Source: Collimonas sp. OK242
GTDB lineage: Bacteria; Pseudomonadota; Gammaproteobacteria; Burkholderiales; Burkholderiaceae_D
DNA length: 64,000 nt
NCBI RefSeq assembly: GCF_900107095.1
Contig: NZ_FNOR01000015.1
Location: 62,001 to 126,000 of the forward strand
Direction of reading: 5' to 3'
In this document: positions 26,088-33,332 of the stretch, in pieces
Numbering within the stretch: the first letter of the stretch is position 1
How the letters are laid out: each line of letters opens with the position of its first letter
Made by a program: the position numbers and the translations under genes
The notes under the pieces: generated by a model
Database searches by the model: none
The model's input: only the letters and a program-made list of their open reading frames with translations
Told to the model about the DNA's origin: nothing

Positions 26088-26846
26088 TTATGGACGTATG
26101 CGGTAATGATATTGATATTGTTCATCGAACCCGAGTTTTCGATACAGCGCAATTGCCGGCAGGTTATCAGCAAGAACCTGGAGATATGCGCGTGTTGCGC
26201 GTTGCGCCTGCCCCCATTCCAGCAAAGCTGCAACGAGCCTGGCCGCAACGCCACGCCGACGCGCATCCGGCGCGACGACAATGTCGAACAGGCCCACAGC
26301 GCCGTTCTCCGCCACCGCCAGACCATAGGCGACCGGCGTTTCATTCTCAATTAGCGTGGCGAACGCGGCCGGCATCGTGATGGCCGCGAGCGTACGGTCA
26401 TGCGCCGCCCGCGCGGCGGATGGGATGCCGTTCGCTCGCGCAAAACCTGCACTCCACGCGTCGCCTGCCGTCGCTTCAAGCACGACATCATGCGCAGTCG
26501 ATACTTGCGCCGAAGTCGCCAGCGGCGCAGTCATGACAAGTGTGCGGTCGATTTTACGATATCCCGCCTGGTCGAGTGCGCGGTCTGGCTCGGCGCCTGC
26601 CAGCGGCGATAAACGAAAGATCGCGGGCAAGCCATGTCGCGCATAGAAATGCTCTACGACCTGCAGCGTTTCGTCGAATGCCACTGCCGGCCGCAAGGCA
26701 TTGGCTGAATTCGCGCGCTTGGTATAGCCCTCGGACAGACGCAACAACCAACCGCCGCACAGCGCAGATTTCTGCGCCGGCCATGCATTGAACGCACGTT
26801 CCTCAAGGGAACGGATGAGATCGAAATCCGCGGATGGTGTGCTCAT
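26088..26846 (-). CDS. GNAT-family N-acetyltransferase
   Basis: A 252-residue protein whose C-terminal ~130 residues carry the GNAT fold: a beta4 strand FDIVVAPDARRRGVAARLVAALLEWG with the R-R-x-G-V-A acetyl-CoA loop, and NLPAIALYRKLGFDEQYQYHYR. The N-terminal half resembles a degenerate second domain. ATG at 26846 is preferred over a frame start at 26897, though neither has a good ribosome site. First gene of the operon with the hydratase and SNF2 helicase. The acetyl acceptor is unknown. Confidence 0.82.
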   Translation of the reverse strand: MSTPSADFDLIRSLEERAFNAWPAQKSALCGGWLLRLSEGYTKRANSANALRPAVAFDETLQVVEHFYARHGLPAIFRLSPLAGAEPDRALDQAGYRKIDRTLVMTAPLATSAQVSTAHDVVLEATAGDAWSAGFARANGIPSAARAAHDRTLAAITMPAAFATLIENETPVAYGLAVAENGAVGLFDIVVAPDARRRGVAARLVAALLEWGQAQRATRAYLQVLADNLPAIALYRKLGFDEQYQYHYRIRP

Positions 26847-27072
26847 CTTGTTTTGCTGCCGAGAGTGAGGGAAAGATATTCTAACCGGTATGCGCATGCG
26901 AATTTTTCATTCTATGTCGATGCGCCAGGCAATCATCAACAGCAAGCCGCGATCGCCGTGCATCATCCTGCATCTTGTATTTTTGTAAGATTGCCGGTAA
27001 ATTGCAACAGAGTTGCATGTAAATGGCTGCGCGAAATCCATGCATGCCTATCCATACAAGGATCTGTACACT

Positions 27073-29223
27073 ATGTCTTTCCTTCAGCAACGCGCTCATG
27101 CTTTGAGTGCATTTTTCCTGGCTCTGATGACTTCCACTTCTACTCTTGCCGCACCCTCTCCAACGCCGCCGGTAGCTGCCAAGCAGACATGGCAAGAAAT
27201 CCGGCATGGAGAAACCGTCAGCGACGACTATCACTGGCTGCGTGAAAAAACCAATCCCAAGGTGATCGCCTACCTGAAAGCGGAGAATGCCTATACGCAG
27301 GCAATGACTAAGGATCTGGCGCCGCTGTCGAAAAAGCTCTACGGCGAAATGAAAGGGCGCATGAAGGAAACCGATCTGTCGGTACCGACCCGGCGCGGCA
27401 ATTTCTACTATTACAGCCGCACCGAGGCCGGGCAGCAATATCCGATCATTTGCCGCCGGCTTGCCAAGGCTGAAGCAGACTTTGCTTATGATGCCGGCGC
27501 CAGGGAAGAAATCCTGCTGGATGAAAACCAGCTGGCAAAGGGCAAGAAGTTTTTTGAAGTAGAGAGTTTTTCAGTCAGCCCCGACGACCGTTACCTGGCG
27601 TACTCCACCGATACCACCGGCTATCGCCAGTATCAGTTGCACATCAAGGATCTGAACAGCGGGCAATTGCTGGACGATTCGGTGGAGCGCGTCACCAGTC
27701 TGGCATGGGCCGCCGACAGCCGGACCTTGTTCCTGGTGCAGGAAGACGCCACCACCAAGCGTTCCGACCTGCTGCTGCGTCTCGAACTTGGCAGCAAGCC
27801 GGCCGAGGTGTACCGCGAAGCGGTAGAGCAATTCAATCTCGACATCGGCAACAGCGGCGACCGCAAATTCATTGAACTCGAAGCCCAAAGCACCGACACC
27901 ACCGAAGTCAGCCTGTTGCCGGCGGACCAGCCGGAAGGCGCTTTCCATTCGGTTCTGGGACGTGAAACGGGGCATCGCTACCATGTCGATCATCGCGATG
28001 GCGAGCTGTTCATCATGAGCAACAAGGACGCCAAGAATTTCCGCCTGGTGACGGCGCCGCTGGCGACTCCCGGTCAGGATCATTGGAAAGAACTGGTAGC
28101 GCACGATCCCAAGGTGTTGCTGGAATCCTTCGAACTGTTCCGCGATTTCCTGGTGGTCAGCGAAAAAACGGATGCGCAAGAACGTTCCCGCATCTATGAT
28201 TTTGCCGATCGCAGCTGGAAGACCGTGCAGTTCGATGAAGCGGTGTACGCCTCGCACCCGGGCGGCACGCCGGAATTCACTTCACGCCAATATCGCCTGA
28301 TGTACGAGTCGCCGGTAACGCCGCCGACCGTGTTCGATGTCGACATGGCGAGCGGCCAGCGCGTAGTGCTGAAACAGCAGGAAGTGCCGGGTTACGATCC
28401 AGCCTTGTATGAAACCAGCCGTTTGTGGGCCACCGCGCGCGATGGCGTCAAAGTGCCGCTGTGGACCATCGCCCGGAAGGGCGTCAAGCTGGACGGCGCG
28501 GCGCCGATGCTGTTGTATGCCTATGGTTCGTATGGCATCCCGGCCGACGCGGGCTTCTCCAACAGCCGCGTCAGCCTGCTGGATCGCGGCGTCATATTCG
28601 CCGAAGCGCATATCCGCGGCGGCAACGACATGGGCGAGCACTGGCATGACGACGGCATGCTGATGCACAAGAAGAATACCTTCAACGACTTCATCGACAG
28701 CGCCGAATATCTGATCAAGCAAGGCTGGACCAGTCCGCAACGTCTGATCATCGAAGGCGGCAGCGCCGGCGGCCTGCTGATGGGCGCGGTCGTCAATATG
28801 CGGCCTGACCTGTTCCATGCGGTGCACGCAGCGGTGCCGTTTGTCGACGTCATGAACACCATGATGGACGCCAGCCTGCCGCTGACCACCGGCGAATACC
28901 TGGAATGGGGCAATCCCAACGAAAAGCCTGCCTACGATTACATGCGCAGCTATTCGCCCTACGACAATATCGAGCGCAAAGCCTATCCGTCCATGCTGGT
29001 CACTACCGGCCTCAACGATAGCCAGGTAATGTATTGGGAGCCGGCCAAATATGTCGCCAGGCTGCGCGCCATGAAAACCGATCATCACAGCTTGCTGTTC
29101 AAAGTCAACATGGGAGCCGGCCACGGTGGCGCTTCCGGCCGCTACGACGCGATCAAGGAGCGCTCGTTCGAGATGGCGTGGATGCTGTCGCAATGGGGCA
29201 TGCTGCAGCCTGGCAAACGCTAA
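27073..29223 (+). CDS. Exported oligopeptidase B / prolyl oligopeptidase family (S9A)
   Basis: A 716-residue serine peptidase with a Sec signal peptide (cut near TLAAPSP), then a seven-bladed propeller (~60-440) and an alpha/beta hydrolase domain. Catalytic Ser564 is in GGSAGGLLMG, Asp649 in GLNDSQV and His684 in GAGHGG. GEYLEWGNPNEKPAYDY is typical of oligopeptidase B, which cuts short peptides after Lys/Arg. A periplasmic copy is less usual than the cytoplasmic PtrB. ATG at 27073 has AAGGA upstream; an earlier in-frame start would hide the signal peptide. Confidence 0.9.
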   Translation: MSFLQQRAHALSAFFLALMTSTSTLAAPSPTPPVAAKQTWQEIRHGETVSDDYHWLREKTNPKVIAYLKAENAYTQAMTKDLAPLSKKLYGEMKGRMKETDLSVPTRRGNFYYYSRTEAGQQYPIICRRLAKAEADFAYDAGAREEILLDENQLAKGKKFFEVESFSVSPDDRYLAYSTDTTGYRQYQLHIKDLNSGQLLDDSVERVTSLAWAADSRTLFLVQEDATTKRSDLLLRLELGSKPAEVYREAVEQFNLDIGNSGDRKFIELEAQSTDTTEVSLLPADQPEGAFHSVLGRETGHRYHVDHRDGELFIMSNKDAKNFRLVTAPLATPGQDHWKELVAHDPKVLLESFELFRDFLVVSEKTDAQERSRIYDFADRSWKTVQFDEAVYASHPGGTPEFTSRQYRLMYESPVTPPTVFDVDMASGQRVVLKQQEVPGYDPALYETSRLWATARDGVKVPLWTIARKGVKLDGAAPMLLYAYGSYGIPADAGFSNSRVSLLDRGVIFAEAHIRGGNDMGEHWHDDGMLMHKKNTFNDFIDSAEYLIKQGWTSPQRLIIEGGSAGGLLMGAVVNMRPDLFHAVHAAVPFVDVMNTMMDASLPLTTGEYLEWGNPNEKPAYDYMRSYSPYDNIERKAYPSMLVTTGLNDSQVMYWEPAKYVARLRAMKTDHHSLLFKVNMGAGHGGASGRYDAIKERSFEMAWMLSQWGMLQPGKR

Positions 29224-29423
29224 GCGGATCCGGCCCCTGCTTGAGTCCGGCCGGCATGCCGCCAGCGGAGTGGCCGCTGATGGCCGCCTGGTGCGCCTGC
29301 CAGCGCATCCATCTGATTACCTGAGAGGTAATCGACCGTGCCCGGTCTGGCGTGGAGAATGCAACTGTCGACAACGACAAAGCACATCTCCCCGAACCCG
29401 ACTATCCTTGAAGGAGCACGATC

Positions 29424-29831
29424 ATGAGCAATGCCACCAACGCTACTATCGCCAAGAACATCGCAAATGAAGCTGCGTCCATCGCCAGCCGCTATATCGC
29501 CGCCTGGGACGAGCCGGATGCAAGCCGCCGCCGCGCGCTGATAGCGTCTGTGTTTACCCCGCAAGCAACCTATGTCGATCCGATGATGCGCAACGCCGGC
29601 CACGACGGGCTGGATGCCATGATCAGCGCAGTGCAACAGCAATTTGCCGGATTGCGCTTCAAACTGCACGGCAAGCAAGACGGCCATAACGACGTCGTCC
29701 GCTTTTCCTGGGCACTCGCGGCCGAAGGCGCCGAGCCGGTTGCTTACGGCACCGATATCGTCGTGGTGGCGGCAGACGGTCGTATCAGCAGCGTCACCGG
29801 CTTCCTGGATGCGATGAACTTGCCGGCTTGA
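29424..29831 (+). CDS. SnoaL/NTF2-like protein
   Basis: A 135-residue soluble protein. It opens with a helix (SIASRYIAAWDEPDASRRRALIASVF), then TYVDPMMRNAGHDGLDAMISAVQQQFAGLRF and DIVVVAADGRISSVTGFLDAM, the usual order of a SnoaL-like cone fold. AAGGAG precedes the start. A regulator gene follows after 75 bases on the same strand. The family includes isomerases, dehydratases and proteins without a known activity; no specific reaction is proposed. Confidence 0.82.
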   Translation: MSNATNATIAKNIANEAASIASRYIAAWDEPDASRRRALIASVFTPQATYVDPMMRNAGHDGLDAMISAVQQQFAGLRFKLHGKQDGHNDVVRFSWALAAEGAEPVAYGTDIVVVAADGRISSVTGFLDAMNLPA

Positions 29832-29906
29832 AGCCATCTCAAGTGAACTGCCGGCGGCCCTTTCGATATCCAGATAAACTGCCCGGTAAATCTTTGGAGC
29901 CAAGTG

Positions 29907-30794
29907 ATGGGCGCACAGCAAACCGTAGTGAAGGCGGCCGTAGCGGAACACGCCGTCACCAGGCAAGGCGCGGAACCTGCTGCACGGAACCGCTATTTCA
30001 ACGACTTCGCGACAGCTTTGCGTTATTGGCGCGACAAGCGCGGCTACAGCCAGCTGCGCTTGTCTACCGAGAGCCATATCTCGCAGCGCCACATCAGCTT
30101 CCTGGAAAGCGGGCGATCGCAGCCGAGCCGGGAACTGATCCTGAAGCTGGGGACGGCGCTCGACATTCCGCTGCGGCAGCGCAATGTGATGCTGCTGGCA
30201 GCCGGTTTCGCGCCGGCCTACCAGGAGCGGAAATTGAGCGATCCTGAGTTAAGCGCGGTCAAGCAGGCGCTGGATTTCATGCTGGCCCAGCAAGCGCCCT
30301 ATCCGGCGCTGGTGGTGGACCGCTTGTGGAACCTGGTGATGAGCAACGGCCCGGCGGCCATGATGATCAGGTGGCTGCTGGATATGCCGGAGAGCCAGCC
30401 GATTCCGCGCGAAGGCGTCAACGTCTTGAAACTGATGCTGGATCCGCAAGCCATCAGAAAATATTTGGTGAATTGGCAAGATGTCGGCGCCGATCTGTTG
30501 CATTGGATACAGCGCGAAGCCATGAGCGACGGTCCCGGCAGCGAGGCCACCAGCCTGCTGGAACAGCTGATCGCGCTGCCAGGCGTCAAGGCCGCCACGC
30601 AGACGCCGAATCTCGACGCCCGCGTCTTGCCCTTCCTGGCGATGGCGATCAGGAAGGATGATGTGGAGCTGAATCTGTTCACCTCGATCGCCACCATGGG
30701 CACGCCGCACGACGTCACTGTCCACGAGTTGCGGATAGAATCATTTTTTCCCGCCGATGCAGCTACGGCCGCATGGTTCAAGAGTCGTGCCTAG
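29907..30794 (+). CDS. XRE-type regulator with MmyB-like ligand-binding domain
   Basis: A 295-residue regulator. Residues ~25-85 are an XRE helix-turn-helix (LRYWRDKRGYSQLRLSTESHISQRHISFLESGRSQPSRELILKLG region). Residues ~110-295 match the MmyB-like ligand-binding domain, seen as PYPALVVDRLWNLVMSN, GVNVLKLMLDP and a closing LRIESFFPAD. Such proteins often control a neighbouring oxidoreductase or SnoaL gene in response to a small hydrophobic molecule. GGAG lies 8 bases before ATG 29907. The target here may be the SnoaL-like gene upstream (inference). Confidence 0.88.
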   Translation: MGAQQTVVKAAVAEHAVTRQGAEPAARNRYFNDFATALRYWRDKRGYSQLRLSTESHISQRHISFLESGRSQPSRELILKLGTALDIPLRQRNVMLLAAGFAPAYQERKLSDPELSAVKQALDFMLAQQAPYPALVVDRLWNLVMSNGPAAMMIRWLLDMPESQPIPREGVNVLKLMLDPQAIRKYLVNWQDVGADLLHWIQREAMSDGPGSEATSLLEQLIALPGVKAATQTPNLDARVLPFLAMAIRKDDVELNLFTSIATMGTPHDVTVHELRIESFFPADAATAAWFKSRA

Positions 30795-31125
30795 GCCAGC
30801 CATGGTTTTACAATAGGGACGCTGCAAAGGACCCAGCCCGATATATCTGTCTAACGCATCCATAGTGCCTTACAGAGCCCTATATCGTCCCTGTTCTGCC
30901 AAGTCATAGCTTGCCACGCGCTGCTGGCGACGGCATGGTTTGCCGGAAGCGTCTCGACGGACTGCCGCAACCGAACTGATGTAAGCAATTTGTAATATGC
31001 ACCGCAAGCGGCGGAAGTGCTGATATATTGTCGCGGGGAAATTTGCTCCTTAACTTATTTTCCGGTCGCCCGCCATCATCATCACCATAGGCGGCGGCCG
31101 GCAGCGACTCATTGGAGCTTTCGTT
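30795..31125. other. Intergenic region before the GltI-like gene
   Basis: 331 bases. AGGGACG near 30816 and CGTCCCT near 30888 form a widely spaced inverted repeat, and a short CAT microsatellite lies near 31075. GGAG at about 31113 serves the next gene. No coding frame or RNA gene was recognised. Confidence 0.3.
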
Positions 31126-32010
31126 ATGCGTGGTGTGATCAAGCACGGTTTGACTTTGTTTTGTATTCTGGCGCCGCTGGCCGCAAGTGCGGGCGATACG
31201 CTCGGCAAGATTCGCGATAGCCAGACCATGACGTTTGCCTATCGGGAAACGGCGCCTTTTTCCTTCACCAACGACAGCAAGCAGATCGTTGGTTATTCAA
31301 TTGACGTGTGCCTGAAAATCGCCGAGGCCGTCAAGCGCGAACTGAAATTGCCGAATCTGAAAATACAGTACCTGCCGGTTGATTCGACTACCCGCTTTTC
31401 CAGCATCATCGACGGCAAGGCCGACATGGAATGTGGTTCGACCACCAATAATGCAGAACGCCGCACCCGGGTCGGCTTCACCATCCCGCATTTCTTTTCC
31501 AGCGTACGCATGATCGTCAAGAGCGGCGGCGGCATCAAGAACTGGTCGGATCTGCGCGGTAAGACCATCGTGATCACCAAGAGCACCACTACCATCGACC
31601 TGGTCAACGATCGCAGCAATGTGCGCTCGCTCAATATCAAGGTGCTGGAAGCCAAGGACGATGCCGAATCGTTTTCCTTCGTCGAACAAGGCAAGGCTGA
31701 TGCTTATGCGATGGACGACGTGCTGCTATACAGCCTGCGCTCGACGGCAAAGAATCCTGCCGCCTATACGATCCTCGGCGATCCCTTGTCGATCGAACCG
31801 TATTCGCTGATGTTCCGCAAAGACGATCCGGGGTTCAAGAAGGTGGTGGATCGCGAGATGGTGCGCTTGATCAGCGAGGGTGAAATGCAAAAAATCTATA
31901 GCTACTGGTTCACCCAGCCGAATGGTCCGAAGGGCAGCAATATGAACATGCCGATGGGGTATCTGCTGCGCGATTCCTTGCAATATCCGTCGGACAAGAC
32001 TGCGCAATAA
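31126..32010 (+). CDS. Glutamate/aspartate-type periplasmic amino acid binding protein (GltI-like)
   Basis: A 294-residue exported protein (signal MRGVIKHGLTLFCILAPLAASAG) of the SBP_bac_3 family. Typical parts are GYSIDVCLKIAEAVKREL, ADMECGSTTNNAERRTRVGFT and GKADAYAMDDVLLYSL, as in GltI. It would capture acidic amino acids for an ABC importer. No permease or ATPase gene is adjacent, so it is an orphan component that may share a transporter encoded elsewhere. Confidence 0.88.
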   Translation: MRGVIKHGLTLFCILAPLAASAGDTLGKIRDSQTMTFAYRETAPFSFTNDSKQIVGYSIDVCLKIAEAVKRELKLPNLKIQYLPVDSTTRFSSIIDGKADMECGSTTNNAERRTRVGFTIPHFFSSVRMIVKSGGGIKNWSDLRGKTIVITKSTTTIDLVNDRSNVRSLNIKVLEAKDDAESFSFVEQGKADAYAMDDVLLYSLRSTAKNPAAYTILGDPLSIEPYSLMFRKDDPGFKKVVDREMVRLISEGEMQKIYSYWFTQPNGPKGSNMNMPMGYLLRDSLQYPSDKTAQ

Positions 32011-32089
32011 GAGCTGATAGCAAGCGATGCCGAGGTTGCCGGCCTGATGCTGAACGAGTCTGTCTTCGGCATCAAGACTTGGCGTGCAA

Positions 32090-33244
32090 TTATCGCTTAG
32101 GTAGCGGCGGCGTCGGTTGATTCATCAGTTTGATCATCATTTTTTCGAAAGCCGGTACGTTGACTTCGCGCACCACCGTTGTCGGACTGGCTATCAGGCC
32201 GGGCGGCGCGTAAGCGGCGGGCCAAGAGAGGGTGTTGCCGTATCCCGCGCCGAAATCGGTGTCTATGCTGACAAACAGCTGGTCCGATTTGCTGATCAGC
32301 GTCGGGTCCAGCCAGACCGCCGTGGCCAGCTCATCCCACAAGGGAAAGCCGGTCTCGGTAACCTTTTTCACCATTTGCGTCAAAGGCGTATTGGCCTTGG
32401 TCATGTCGTTCAGCAGCTTGGCGCTGAGTTCGGTCGCCGTCGACGGATCGGCCGGCACCATGACGATGCGTTTCCATGGCGCGCGCAGGGCGATCTTGGC
32501 TGCTTCAGGATCCCAGCGGAAGTTGAATTCCAGGCGCGGCGAATTGATATATTCGCGCGCAAACTGCTCCGCCGATTTCGACGGCAGCACCTGGTGCGGA
32601 TTCAGGCTGCCGCCCATGTAGACGATTTCCTTCGCCGTCTCGGCAAAGCTGGGATCGAGGCTGATCGCCAGCGCCACGTTGGTCATCGGCCCGGTGGCGA
32701 GGATGGTGACCTGGCCCGGGAATTCATGCACTTTCCTGATCATGAAATTGGCGGCGATTTCAGTCGACGACTTGGTATGCGGCATGCCTTCCGGCAGTTG
32801 CGGCACCACATCGTGCGCGTGATAATTCGGCTGGCTCTGGATGGTGCCGTCCGGCCATTTTTCATCCATCCAGGCGCCTTTGTAGAACAGTTTGCCGTAC
32901 AAGGTTTCCCAGCGCCGCGTGGTTTCCTGCGTATTCAGCAGGGGAAAGGCCGAGCCGGGCACCACCGGGATATCGCTGCGTCCTATCACTTCCAGCGTGC
33001 GCAGGGCATGCGCGATATTCTCGTCGCGCCAGGTCGAGCCGCTGACAATCGTAATGCCCAGCACTTCCACCTCCGGCGACTGGATCGCCATCAGCTGCGC
33101 CGCCCGCGGGCCGCCGATGTCGTCGTCGATAATCACTTTGCGCTTGCCTTCGGCCTGGGCCTGCAGCGGCGCTGTCGCAGCGACCGCCAATCCAAGCATG
33201 AATACCGTCGATAACAAGCGGCGGCGCATTGAATTCGATTTCAT
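32090..33244 (-). CDS. Exported nucleoside hydrolase-like protein with altered metal-binding motif
   Basis: A 384-residue protein with a signal peptide (RRRLLSTVFMLGLAVAATAPLQAQA), so periplasmic. The fold matches nucleoside hydrolases: GPMTNVALAISLDP, IVYMGGSLNP, EFNFRWDPEAAKIAL and WDELATAVWLDP. The N-terminal signature, normally D-x-D-P-G-x-D-D, reads D-D-D-I-G-G-P-R: the first acidic part is kept but the Asp-Asp pair that binds calcium is Pro-Arg. It may have changed chemistry or only bind ligand. It lies downstream of the TonB receptor, separated by a terminator-like hairpin. Confidence 0.85.
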   Translation of the reverse strand: MKSNSMRRRLLSTVFMLGLAVAATAPLQAQAEGKRKVIIDDDIGGPRAAQLMAIQSPEVEVLGITIVSGSTWRDENIAHALRTLEVIGRSDIPVVPGSAFPLLNTQETTRRWETLYGKLFYKGAWMDEKWPDGTIQSQPNYHAHDVVPQLPEGMPHTKSSTEIAANFMIRKVHEFPGQVTILATGPMTNVALAISLDPSFAETAKEIVYMGGSLNPHQVLPSKSAEQFAREYINSPRLEFNFRWDPEAAKIALRAPWKRIVMVPADPSTATELSAKLLNDMTKANTPLTQMVKKVTETGFPLWDELATAVWLDPTLISKSDQLFVSIDTDFGAGYGNTLSWPAAYAPPGLIASPTTVVREVNVPAFEKMMIKLMNQPTPPLPKR

Positions 33245-33261
33245 AAAGTACTTTCAAATAT

Positions 33262-33301
33262 AAAAAATACCCAGGGACGACTCTGGTAGTGCCGTCCCTG
33301 G
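33262..33301 (-). terminator. Terminator between TonB receptor and nucleoside hydrolase-like gene
   Basis: Read on the minus strand, CCAGGGACG pairs with CGTCCCTGG (9 bp, 13-base loop) and is followed by a TATTTTTTATA run. It lies 31 bases after the receptor stop and just before the hydrolase start, so it may attenuate rather than abolish read-through. Confidence 0.65.
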
Positions 33302-33332
33302 AAATTGCCGGTTGCTGCAGTGATCAGGTAAA

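Noticed and set aside
31070-31090. Short CAT repeat as a possible tag or repeat locus
   Set aside because: Only about five units in an intergenic stretch; no structure around it.
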